Shown here in pieces: positions 25,125 through 37,100 of a DNA stretch of 64,000 nt. How positions within the stretch are numbered: position 1 is the first letter of the stretch; every line of letters starts with the position of its first letter. The notes under the pieces are model-generated. The model had not been told where the DNA came from. It saw only the letters and a list, made by a program, of their open reading frames with translations, and did no database searches. The DNA comes from Haliclona indistincta (lineage: Eukaryota > Porifera > Demospongiae > Haplosclerida > Chalinidae): NCBI GenBank assembly GCA_964017065.1, contig OZ024790.1:10614403-10678402 (forward strand), in the 5' to 3' direction. Both the position numbers and the translations under genes were made by a program.

Positions 25125-27156
25125 ATGGCGGATACACATGGCGTACTTCAAATCCTTCCAGGTAAGCTGAGGCATGATTGAGCGCGTTAATTCAAACTTA
25201 TTGGCAGAGCTTGTTAGTTTATGAGTTTCTGTCTTCTTTCAGAGGCTCGCGAGAATCCTGACAAGTACAGATTTGAAGTAGAACTGGAATTTGTTCAGTG
25301 CCTTGGCAACCCATCATACCTCAATTGTGAGTCTCGGCGAGCAAATCATTATAAAAATAAAGCTACGACTGAATCATCAATACCTGAGAAGAAGTCAGAA
25401 AGTTATTTCCATATTTTTGCGAATCTGAATCCTAGCTAGATATAATATGCATGCCGTATGTGCTCTGCCTTGATCTATCTGCCCTATAAAGCTATGCAGC
25501 TGTAGTCGGTGTTGTTGAGCTGATTATGTACTTGTAGTTTTGCCGTTTATTGTTGTGGTCTCTCTATAGTTCTTGCTCAAAGAGGTTATCTAAAGGAGAA
25601 AGAATTCATAAACTACCTTGACTATTTACAGTACTGGAAACACCAGCAATATGCTGTATACCTGAAGTCAGTCAAATTTTGATCGTCTACACATTGCACT
25701 TTCTAGTCGCTCTCTTCTAATGCAGGTATCCACAGTGCCTTCATTTTCTCGAACTCCTTCAGTCGGAGCATTTCCGTCGTCAGCTTGCTAACCAGCAGTG
25801 CTCCAAGTTCATTGAAGAGCAACAGTTACTACACTGGCATCTCTACACCAAGAAGAGAATGCAATTCCAACAACAGATTTGTAAGTGCCGTGAATTGTAC
25901 GGCAACACCAACCAATTTTACTAAAAATTGATATCTGTACATTACTCATCTCCAATTTTTATCAATGTATGTAAAATTTTCTATGCTGTTGACAGAGCTT
26001 TTTAGCTGGCAAAACTGGCGTGTTTGTCGTGGAAAGTCTTACTAGAGACGGCTAATGCCTGCTACTCGTTGTTCTCGATGCTGCTGACAGTGTTTTCTAT
26101 GTGATTCACGTTCACGCAATATAGTTCTCATGTTGCCACATGACTGCTCCAGCGATCATGAACATCGCGATTATCAGGTTGGTATTGCTACAGGATGAGT
26201 TTAGCATGGTAATAAGCCTGTTAACATGCTACACGCTTGCTACCTAGACTGATGACGTCGATTAACCCTTTAATTACTAAATTATCCAGCTGAAATTTTA
26301 ACCTCGTAAATGCTGACCACTTCTCTCGTGAATATCTCGTGTGTCTTTTGAGCTACTGGTCTCAAATTTGCGTCCTTTTACCCCAGTGAGTAGCCGCAAT
26401 TGCCCACACTCAAGTCGGTCAATATGCCCCTCCCACTTCGAAAGTGAAGCCAATAAAGTGCAACAACCTCATCAAATTTTGCTCAAAGTTAGTACTTTGG
26501 GGCTGGCTGCTGAAAAGTACACACAAATAGCAGTGGTTTTGGTGAGTGCAAAATGTAGCCCAGATCATAGAGAATGTCCAAAAATGTGTTTCCGAGCACC
26601 CTGAAGCCATAAAATGTCCCAATTTTCTTGGCAGCCATTTTGTTTTTCCTAAAATGTTGTGAATTTTGCACTGAAGCCATAGAAATGCCATCGCCATAAC
26701 GTTTAGCGCAGGGGGCGCGCCGAAAACCGGTCAATTTTTTGCGGTTATTTGTATTCTTCAATTTGGCTTAATTTTGGGATATTTTAACACTTTTTGATAA
26801 AGTTATGGTTTCTGAAGTATGTATGTCGCCAAAAGGCGACATTAGGGGTTAAAGGGTTAAACATGTGATTTCAAAGCGTGACGTGTTGTTTGATTACATC
26901 ACCCACGAAAACAATGAAATGTTCATTCCTGGCGTTAGTGACCAGATGTTCCCACCCCAGAACATCTGGCCTGCGAGACTAATAATTCTCAAGGGTTGCT
27001 TGTGAAACTTTGAATGTTTTTCGAAGTATGTTGATCATAGTACACTAGTTAAGTTAGTGAAAACTGTGTCTGAATTGGTCAATTTATTCAACCATTCATT
27101 GGAGTTTTCTTTCCTGTTTTTCAGTTTCACAGAAGCAACAGCAAAGTCAGAAGTAA
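25125..27156 (+). CDS. MED31: Mediator subunit 31 (MED31/SOH1), five exons
   Basis: Exons 25125-25161, 25243-25326, 25570-25666, 25726-25880 and 27125-27156, all GT-AG and in phase (about 134 residues; human MED31 is 131). Conserved blocks: ENPDKYRFEVELEFVQCLGN, PSYLNFLAQRGYLKEKEFIN, YLDYLQYWKHQQYAVYLKYP, QCLHFLELLQSEHFRRQLAN and CSKFIEEQQLLHWHLYTKKR. The last, tiny exon adds a Gln-rich end (FSQKQQQSQK) like the low-complexity C-terminus of other MED31s. MED31 sits in the middle module of Mediator, joining transcription factors to RNA polymerase II. Intron 4 (1244 bp) hosts a piggyBac-type MITE. Confidence 0.95.
26266..26856. mobile_element. piggyBac-type MITE in MED31 intron 4
   Basis: A 591-bp element flanked by TTAA (26262-26265 and 26857-26860). 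The ends are CCCTTTAA...TTAAAGGG; inner sequence continues as an imperfect inverted repeat (TTACTAA/TTAGGGG). It is different in sequence from the MITE at 8167-8659, so a second family with the same target preference. Confidence 0.8.
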
Positions 27157-28038
27157 GACAGTTTTCATCACAAATTTCGAAGATAGGACACATCATTATG
27201 GGAATTTTTTGTCAGTACATGAGTTATCATAGTTGTCGTTATTGTACTATTTTCATGATGACATTGTCATGTTTATTATTCTTGATGTCTTGTGTTTCAT
27301 GGTGCTGTCATAATTAAATTATGTATTTGACCATCATGATAGTCAAAATAAATTATAGGCCGAGTTATAAACTGCAGTATATGGGACCTCAAGTATTGTT
27401 AGGTTGGTCTGCAGACCCCTTGGATACAAAGCTGCAGGCTTGCTTGGGTACTACATGCGATGATAAGAGAGTCAGTGTCACTGTTCATCAAGCACAGACA
27501 CACAACTAAAATGTACAGGCAGTTAGTTGATGTTAATAATAAATCTTCATTGCCTTTGTTATAATGTTCAAGCACTGGAGGAATGACTTAATTCTAAAGT
27601 TACGTCAAAAGAATGAAATGAGCAATAGTACTTGAAATAATCATATTATTGGATAACTGAATGTATGTATCACAGTTTTATTATGTAAAGGTACATTTCA
27701 AGTTATTCTGCACATTCTCATTAGACTACATGAATTGCCAAGCCGGCTTCAATAAGAGAGGGCTGAAAACTAATAGACCTGCTCCACTTATTTCTCTGAG
27801 GCTTAAAATTGCTATATGCAGTGCCTAAAAGCATGCAAGGCAGGTGTCTTTGTTTCCCTTAGTCAGTGAGTCAACACTAATTCTGCATTTGTAACTTAAC
27901 TCTGTGCAAAATCAAAGACAAAATGCATGGCTGTAGTTTGTTCCAAATGAAAGAGAAAGAGTACACAGCAATAATTATTGATGTTTTTAAAAACATGTCA
28001 AGGCTTGGTCAAATAGCAATCGTGTTGTAAGCAATCTC
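27157..28038. other. spacer between MED31 and the receptor cluster
   Basis: AT-rich sequence with no supported exon. Small frames at 27057-27317 and 27321-27509 show no family motif. Confidence 0.5.
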
Positions 28039-31000
28039 ATGGCTGCTAATAGCATGATTCTGCTTCTGGTGTTCAGCATCTCTTGTCCATGTTCAACAAG
28101 AGATGTCTACATTCAACCATCTGAAGGTGCAGAGCATTGTCCTGGTACTTGTTACAACATCAACACATTTGGAAAAATGGCTCAAAACAACTTTTCAAAC
28201 TCTACTGACTTAATTTTTCATTTCTTGGAGGGAACTCACTTTTTGGATCTTCAGGAACTAGTGGTGTTCATGAACTTGACTAATGCTGTGTTTGAAGGTG
28301 ATGGGAGAATGGAGCAGGGCTTTCATGAGACTGTCTGGCAGTCTACAGTGGTCATCAAGTGTACTGAACACTCCAGTACTGGTATCGCTTTTGTTAATAG
28401 CTCCAACATCACCTTCAGGTACATCACCATCACTAACTGTGGGGCTGACATGAAAAGTTTCTGTCTGAATAAATTAGTATGTAATGGAAGTCTTGGCTAT
28501 TTCAAAACAGGCTACAATATTGCTTTGGACCATGTTTCTATTCAGAATGGGACAGGTAATGGTCTTTTGGTTGAAACCGATGGAGTTGATCTGATAATCA
28601 CTGATTCCTCGTTTGCACAAAATTACATCTCTGGTAACTTTTACGGAGGCAACATTGCAATTGTGTATATTGACCCACAAACTTGTGATCCGCGAAGTTA
28701 CATGCACAATTTACTCATTTCAAGCACAAATACATCACTTGGAGATAGCGAGATGGAATACAGTGGAGGTATTTTCATTTATTTGCTACAAGGATCTTAT
28801 AGTGTCACCATTTTACTTGATTCAGTTATAGCCTATGGCAACAAAGGCATTGGAAATATTTATATTTATGCCTCAGAACATGAAGTACCCACTTACAATT
28901 TGACAATCAACAATTTCCTTAGTTCTCATGCAAATGGTTCTGGTTTGGTAATCGAATCTCGACAAGATGTTGACAAACGATGCCCTTCAACTAAAAATAT
29001 GCATATGCCACATGATCTTACTATTGCTATTATCAACAGTAAGTTTACTTACAACAGCAATGATCATTATCAGCATGGAGTTGTGCTTATCAAACTTACA
29101 GGTGTAAAGTTCACAACAAGTATATCAAAAGAAAATTAAAAAGATTTCTATCGAAATCAGAAGGATGTAGGGTTGTGAAATCTACCACTGGTCAACAATG
29201 TAAACTAACAAGGAACAAGCATGGAATGGTAACACGATTGACTTGCTAACAGACCATAGATCCCTACATCAGTGGCTGCTGTAGTTGACTATAGCTAGTT
29301 CAACTTGTTGCTGTTGACTGACACCTGACGTGCATTCTGCTTGTGACAGCTTATGTACAGCCACTGATGTAGGGATCTATGGTCTGTTAGCAAGTCAATC
29401 GTGTTACCATTCCATGCTTGTTCCTTGTTAGTTTACATTGTTGACCAGTGGTAGATTTCACAACCCTACATCCTTCTGATTTCGATAGAAATCTTTTTAA
29501 TTTTCTTGTTTGTGTCCTTTTTTCTTTTTCAGTGAAGTGCAGTTCAATATCATGCAATTACTGTGCCATCTTTGTTTCCACCATTGGTTTGGTTTTCCTG
29601 TTGTTGATGGCTTTCTTTATTATTAACAATTTTAAACTTGTAGCTAAATAATTCTTATGCTGTAGATATCAGCTCGCCTACGCATGCATGAATACAGTGC
29701 ATACGAGCCCCACCCACACTTGTTTACAGCGGTTATAATTGTCTGGCAAGGCAGAATGGTGATTCTGCGCTTGCTAGCTTACCGTTCTTCGAAGACACCA
29801 GACAAATATGTGTTCTCCGTGATCTATACTGCTTGGCGATACTCAAGCTTGTGCTTGGTCACGTGCGCTTACCACAGCTTGGTCACGTGCGTATTGCGCA
29901 ATCACATTAATGGCGTCTAACACTTAGCTGACAATGGATCACGATCGAGAAATCGCGGAATTTATATCGCCGTTTCGCTAAAAACTAAGTTCAAAAGGCA
30001 CATGCCAGGAGAATTTCACGACTGTTCGTGGGTGTTTTGGTCCCGGCACTGCTCACGTAAAGGTGCTAGGCGAGTGGAAGAAAGAATAAGAAGAAAACGA
30101 AGATGACGAAACTCGATTTTCACCGTTTCCAGGTTCGTCACTTTAGTAACAATCTTGAGCTATCTCCTTGCTACTGTAAGATGGGGCAACGCCAGATAGC
30201 AGATTTAAGTGTCTTTGGACCTATAAAATTCATCACCAGGCGAAATATCAGCGTTTCAACGCTAATACATGTATGTAGCCGCCATCTTGTTTTCTCGTTC
30301 AACCCTACATAGGGAGACACTACCGTGTCTCCCTAATACAGTCGACAGATATTTCTCACAATATTGGGTTTGGCTTAAGTTTATTTCTTTTCTCTTATCA
30401 ATACAAGAGTCTATTTTTCGTTACCATTGAAAATTTTACTGCTAATAGCAACACTAGGCCATACCACAGCAGTGACATGTATTCAGTTATATACACAGTT
30501 TTTGTCACTGATCTAATCCTTAGAAATGTGAGCGTTACCAACAACAATATGACTGGATTGGCTGTATATCACACTGCAGTAGTAGCAAATGGTACTTTAA
30601 TCTTCCAAAACAACACTAGTATTGACGGAGGTGGACTGGCTATGTTTGGAAACTCATATGTTATGTTTCATCAAGATTCAACTCTCAATTTCACTAATAA
30701 CACTGCAAAGGAAAAAGGAGGAGCCATTTTTGTTGATACTCAACTGAAATTTGCACCTTGTTTTTTCCAATATTCTGATAACACACTTCCACAGTCAGTG
30801 AAAGTAACAGTATCTGGGAACACAGCAGGTACAGCAGGCACTGTCCTGTTTGGAGGTGACATCAGCAAGTGCATTTTATTTCTTGCAGGTCAAACTTTTG
30901 GTAGCGAATGCTTTAACAAAACATTTGACTATTCAGCACAGACTGGACCCTCAGTAATATCATCAGAACCTACTGATATCTGCTTCTGTGATGACAACAA

Positions 31001-32760
31001 CACAATAAACTGCTCTCAGACACAGCTAACAATGACAGCCTATCCAGGAGAAGAGATCAATATCTCTGTTGTCACTGTAGGGCAGGAAAATGGAGTTGCT
31101 CCAGGAATTCTTCAGATACGACCACTTAACGATGTAGCTAAAACAGATGAAGTAAAGCTACGAGACACAAATGCTATGAACTGCACAACTGTCACAATTA
31201 CACCATTTCACACGACATATCTTTTGAATGCACTTGACACTGAATCACCTAAGTCGTTGAACATATCTTTTCTTGAGTGCCCATTTGGATTTGAAATAAC
31301 AAACAAAACCAGAACTTGTGACTGTGAAGAGCTCAGATATATATCCACTACCATTATGTGTGATGCTGCCACTAAAATGATAACACGACAAGGAGATATC
31401 TGTACAAACACCATGTCCATTTGACTACTGCGATACAGCACAGGTCAACTTCTCTTTCACTGATCCTGATCCCCAGTGTGCTCTCAACAGGACTGGAATA
31501 TTGTGTGGGGGCTGTAAACAGAATTTGAGCCTTGCTCTGGGATCTAACAACTGTATTCAATGTCCTCAATTCTCGTATCTTGCTCTGATCATTCCCTTTG
31601 CTGCCGCTGGATTTGGTTTGGTAGCTCTACTGATGGTTTTGAACTTGACAGTCTCCATTGGTACCATCAATGGGCTCATATTCTATGCCAGTATTGTCAA
31701 AACAAGTGAGAGCACTGGTATCTTCTTTCCTAATGGCCCTATTCCAGTACTAAGTCAGTTCATTGCTTGGCTCAATCTTGACCTCAGTATTGAAACATGC
31801 TTTTACCATAGCATGACAGCCTATGTCAAGATGTGGCTGCAGTTTGTGTTCCCTCTCTACATATGGTTCATCATAGCCACCATCATAGTCCTGTGTCGCT
31901 ACTCTAGATGGCTGTCCAACAAGATTGGAGGCAATGTAGTGCAAGTACTTGCTACTCTCATCTTGCTGTCATTTTCAAAGATTTTTCGCACAGCTGTACT
32001 CGCAATTAAGTTCACAACCTTATCCTGTGCCTATTCAGGAGAGGTCATTGCTAGGTTTGTGTGGTCTATGGATGGTAATGTTACTTATTTGTCACCAAAA
32101 CACTGCATATTAATGGCAGGAGCTGTGCTGTTTCTACTTTTTGCTGTTCCTTACACACTAGCTCTACTATTTGATCCTGTGATTGAGAAATATCTCACAA
32201 GAATTACATTCTTTCGTAAACAATGGATCAAATTTAAGCCTTTCGTTGATGCCTACCATGGACCTTACAAGGACAACTGTCGGTTTTGGACTGGTCTATT
32301 GCTACTGGTTCGTATGTCATTTACGCTTGTATCTCTTCATTTGAGTACTTATGTTGGACTGATCTTCATCACAACCAGCACTAGTGTACTGCTTTCTCTA
32401 ATGACATTTTATGGTGGTGTCTACCAAAAGAACTACTTAAACATCTTGGAGTGGTCATCTTTGATTAACCTGAGCCTACTCTCTGCCATATACAGTGTAT
32501 TGTGTGACAAGTTAAGTGCACAGCATGTAGTCACTATCATCAGTGTGAGTGTTGCTGTCGTCACCTTTGTTAGTGTTATCCTCTTTCATGTATTTTCTTG
32601 GTTAAAATGTTTTCACAAGCTTCTTGGACTTCGTAACTATTTTTACAATGTTGAAGAGTCCGAAAAGCTGTTGAAAGACGAAGAAAATCCCACATGCCAG
32701 CAGTTGGTGCCACCAACATCCTCTGATGTGTGGATGAGGAGGGAGAGCCTGATTTATTAA
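28039..32760 (+). pseudogene. beta-helix / multi-span receptor-like gene, disrupted copy (A)
   Basis: Paralogue of the intact gene at 50616. It starts with a signal peptide (MAANSMILLLVFSISCPCST) and beta-helix-type repeats (28039-29130). At 29131-30338 the 1.2-kb mobile unit interrupts the frame. Coding resumes at 30339 (QSTDISHN matches QSTEISHN of the paralogue) and runs to about 31401. There a 29-bp deletion relative to the paralogue shifts the frame, so the rest (Cys-rich linker GILCGGCKQNLSLALGSNNC, then about eight membrane spans and tail) reads on to the stop at 32760. Two independent lesions make a pseudogene. From about 30920 to the end it is nearly identical to the 50616 gene, whereas 28600-29130 is much more diverged. 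Confidence 0.85.
29131..30338 (+). mobile_element. 1.2-kb mobile unit with membrane-anchor exon, copy 1
   Basis: It begins with a 375-bp foldback (29131-29509, arms starting AATTAAAAAGATTTCTATCG). A splice acceptor (ttttttctttttcag) follows, then an exon (29533-29651) encoding a Cys-rich stub (KCSSISCNYC), a hydrophobic span (AIFVSTIGLVFLLLMAFFII) and a stop. After that come about 690 bp containing paired CACGTG-rich sequence, and a hairpin end AGGGAGACAC/GTGTCTCCCT. CAACCCTACAT near the right end mirrors ATGTAGGGTTG near the left. It is inserted inside the beta-helix coding sequence of copy A. Other copies are at 45755 and 56443, and the foldback alone is at 33566. Confidence 0.75.
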
Positions 32761-32928
32761 CTGTAGATAATTACAATTTTTATTTTAACTTCCTAGTTTG
32801 TGTGTGTCAATATCAACAACTTACAATTCATTTTTTCTCAACAAAATCAAATTTATCGATAACAATAGGTGGAATTGTCTGACAATATTGTTGCTTGTGA
32901 TGCATGGTCTAGATGATTCCCATGAAAG

Positions 32929-33560
32929 ATGAAAGGATACATTGAAACACAAGACTCCACTACCAGTGAACGTGTGTTTAGGTCTCTGGATGAGTTGCGC
33001 AGGACTGGGCCTGTTGTCTTTATCAACAATAGCTGGGCTACACACTAGCTGGATCATCTACTAGCTCCAGATATAATACCAGCCAAGAGTGCATTAAAAC
33101 TTCATCATTTCTAACTAGTGCAACATTCAATGTTTTCGTTGGATTATTTGTCTGCTTCCTTCTGATAGATTGATAACAGCTGTAATTTTAGTGGCAATTT
33201 TCTTTCAATGGCAAATAACTCGAGCCAAGATAATAAGACAGCAGTTGTTCTTCAGTAAGCTGCCAATCATTTGCATTCAGCAAATTATTTTGTTTCCATC
33301 TTATTGCAGTGATGCTGAAAATGTGGACCACACCCTCCAAGAGAGAGTAGTCATCTATGATGAAGTCCTCTCTATAGATCTACAATAGTCAAATGAGCCA
33401 GTTCATATGAAAACATGTCTAGCCTATGCCTCAAGTCAAGTGACTGAAGGACAGCAGCCACCTAGTGACCAGATTTGCACACAAGAGTGTGCAGCTAATG
33501 TCCCAAACCCAGGAGGTAGTGATGATTTCCTCATGAAAAATCTCTAGCTTATGTCCTTCA
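32929..33560 (+). pseudogene. degraded C-terminal part of an Ig receptor
   Basis: Similar to 43720-44360 of the intact Ig receptor: the juxtamembrane block (SERVF.SLDE..R..PVVFINNSW), remains of the membrane span, the intron with its acceptor (tattgcag, 33309) and the cytoplasmic exon with VVIYDEVLSIDL. In-frame stops (a TAG where the paralogue has CAG after DL, and another after SL) and internal deletions show it is dead. It lies between the A and B beta-helix genes. Confidence 0.85.
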
Positions 33561-33565
33561 GTCAC

Positions 33566-33968
33566 GATTTCTAACGAAATTAAAAGATTTCTAACAAAAT
33601 CAAAACGATGTATAGGGATTAAGAAATCTGCTACTGGTCCACAATATAAACCAACAAGGAACTAGCATGGAATTGTAACACGATTGACTTGCTAACAGAC
33701 CATAGATCCCTACATCAGTGGCTGTACATAAGATCACTATTTTGTCACAAGCTGAATTCAATTTAATGCACGTCTGGTGTCACTCAACGGCAACTAGCTG
33801 AACTAGCTATAGTCTGCCACAGCAGCCACTGATGTAGGGATCTATGGTCTGTTAGCAAGTCAATCGTGTTACCATTCCATGTTAGTTCCTTGTTGGTTTA
33901 CATTGTGGACCAGTAGCAGATTTCTTAATCCCTACATCCTTTTGAGTTTGTTAGAAATCTTTTTTTTT
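33566..33968. mobile_element. foldback part of the mobile unit, diverged copy
   Basis: Inverted arms with TGGTCCACAATATAAACCAA and the block GACTTGCTAACAGACCATAG, recognisable against 29131-29509 but more diverged and without the anchor exon tail. It is followed at 33975-34065 by about six copies of an 18-bp repeat (TACAAAAGGAACTATGCT). Confidence 0.75.
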
Positions 33969-34157
33969 CTTTACAAAAGGAACTATGCTTTACAAAAGGA
34001 ACTATGCTATACAAAAGGAACTATGCTATACAAAAAGAACTAAGCTATATGCAAAAGGAACTAGCTAAACATAAAGAAAATACATAAAGACAATTTAATA
34101 TGAACAAACAAAAGCTCAGGTAATGGAATAGAAAATCACAGCATTATGCATGTGAGT

Positions 34158-37100
34158 TCAAGTATCAAACAGTAGTTGTTCTCTTGCTAACAGCACTGGA
34201 GAGGAAGACTCATTCTCTTCACGAGGATATGGAAACTCCTGTTCAAATTGATGCTCTCCTCTATGTGAGCCATACGCTATTGATGGTGTGGATCCTAGAG
34301 GAATTCTTTCCTCTTCATCGTCCTCATTTGCTTCCACCTGAGGTACTTCTATATACTCTGGTCTGTCTCTAAACCCTAGCCTTCTCTTGATCTTCTTGAG
34401 GTCAAAGTCCCACCAGAGATGTGTTGCCATGGTGACAAGACAGACAACAAAGGACAGACAAACAGAGACAATGGTTGCTATTTGATAATCCCTTGACCCA
34501 AGACAAGCAGTAGCCAGACTAACAGTACTCAGGAGAAATATGTTGAGAAGATAAAATACTTCAAGTAAGTTAAGATATGTTTTTGTATACACACCTTTCG
34601 TGAAAGACCAAAATGTTAAAATACCCACTACACAAGAGATGATGATGCAAGCATTGACAACAGCCAATCCTCCTGAAGTGAAGGAGAATGCCACAGTGAG
34701 AGTTAGTCGTACCATCAGAGTCAATCCTATCCAGAATCTATATTTGTCTTTGTATGGTCTTCCATAAGCATCTAACAGTGGCTTGAACTTAGCCACTGGA
34801 TTCCATCTGTGCTGTAGGATACACTTGTGACTGTATCTCTCCAGCAGAGGAGCACACAATACTAAAACAGGATAAGCAAGTCCAACAATCAGGACACCAC
34901 AGGAGACAACTACCAGAGTAAGGTGTTTACCACTGCCATACGCAATGTTCCCATCTACACTCCACACTGTCAGTATTCTGTCATTGCATGGTAGCCTAGA
35001 CATGGAAAGAGCATTAGTGACTGTGAGTAGGATTTTAGTGTAGGACATGAGAAACAGTGTAGCTATTGCTGGGACAGCATGAGAGCCACACAACCTGCAA
35101 AGCCACACAGAGTAGCGACAGCCCATGATAATACCTCCCATGAGCAGGAACAGGTAAGCAGGAAAGACAAACTGTAGCCAAGTGTTCCAGTAGCCATCCA
35201 GTCCATCAAACAAGCACACTTCAATACCCAAGTCAAGGTTCAGCCATGAGATGAACTGGCTCACCACTGGAATACTAGCATTTGGGAAGAAGAAGGCTTC
35301 ATTGAGCTTCACCATATTAGCATAGAACAGCAGTCCATTGATAGTCCCGACAGAGACACTCAAGTTGAGGAACATCAACACAGCCACCAACACTATGCCA
35401 GTGATGGCAAACACTGGCAGCAAGAAAAGATACCAATTAGAGCAAGTACCACAGTGGTTGGATCCCAGCATGATACTAAGGTGAGACTGGCATTGTCCAC
35501 AGAGTATACCTGATCTATTGGCCCAACACTGACGATCAGGTGCCATGATGTCAAATGAGACATCGGATTGATTGCAGTAGTCAAAAGGACAATTAGTAGT
35601 ACCTGTTATACACTGAGTGTTGTTGATGTAGCCAAACCAACTGTTGCCTGATCTCATGAAGTTGAAAGGTGTGGCTGACAAATTGCTTTGGACATAGCTA
35701 GTGTCCAAAAATTGCTGACATTGACATTGTCCTTTAATCTCAGTGAAACCAATTGGACATTCTAAAATGTCTACTCCAATAGACACGCCCCCGTCTTGTA
35801 GTCCACCATCCACTCTGATATCAACCAGTGCTGTTGTTGAGAATGTGTTCTGCAGGAGAATGTGGAGCTGGAAACATTCAGTGGTTTCATTTTGTCCATA
35901 ATATCGAACTTGTATTCCTTGTTGAGCAGTGACTCTCACAACACCAGGACTTGTACCACCATAGTATCCTACTGTTGCTATTGATGTGTTGATCTCTAGT
36001 CCTGGATATGTTTGTATGAGATGGGTCCTATCAGAGCAGTCTGGTAAGTTGGTGGTGGTGTTACAGAAGCAGACCATGATGGGGTCAGAGGACATGGAGG
36101 AGAGTCTGTCAGTGTTACTGAAATGAATATGTTTCTTAAGAGGAGTATCAAAGTACCATGAGGTTTCATTGGGATGTCCTACATGTGATATATGTTCCCA
36201 GCTATTACCACCATCAACTGCATCACAACCCATCAGTATAGCACCATACATATCACTCCCTCCTTGTCCTGCTCTGTTTCCTGAGAAGTGGATCACTGGA
36301 CGTCCATAAAGATTCATGGTACAATGTGAATTTGGCAGTTGTGAATTGAGTAGTGGGTGCATCGCAAGAATTGCTCCGCCATGTTTTTCAGCAGTGTTGT
36401 TGTACAGTACCAACTCACCTCTGACTATAATGTAGGCATTGTTCATGAGTACAATACCAGCTCCCTGTGTGTTTCTGTTGTTCTGTATCACAAGATCGAC
36501 CACTAAAAACTAATCCTTGGGTGTTCCTCATAATAACAATTCCAGACATGTTATTATCAGATATTAAACAGTTATTAATAATACTGCAATGTCCATAATA
36601 TCTGTTCCATGGACATAGTGGAAAACTGTCATCATTTTTATCAACCATGATAACCGACTGACTTCCTGAGTTGTTTGAGAATGTGCAATTATTGATAAGG
36701 TATGCTATGCTACTCACAAGTAAAATTGCTGTCCCGCTTTGACTTCTCTCAATAATACAGTTGTCCATTCTCAATGATTGCAAATTAGCAGAAGAACCAA
36801 AACCTTGAAAATGACCAGCAACAAACACGCCACTTCCAATTTGCTTAGTAAGTCTCATTCTAGTGTTGTTAAAAATGACTCTAGTGCAACAGCCCTTGAT
36901 ACTCACTCCATTTGTTGACTGAGTTTCTGTGTGTGTGATAGTTGAGTTCAGTATAGACAATGATGAGTCATGTGAGTTGAAGCTTTGGAAAGAAATCTCA
37001 CTAGTTATATCACCTTCATTTTCCACCAAATCTGTGTTCTGAATTGTGATTACTACTCGAGTATTGTCAACAAAGAAATACATACCTCCTGTACCTTCTA

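Noticed and set aside
29448..29651. A 67-residue stand-alone membrane protein
   Set aside because: The first part is foldback sequence; only the portion after the acceptor at 29532 makes sense, as a terminal anchor exon.
28039..32760. Mobile unit in gene A acting as an intron, leaving the gene functional
   Set aside because: No donor consensus precedes the unit in phase, and the 29-bp deletion further down would still break the frame.
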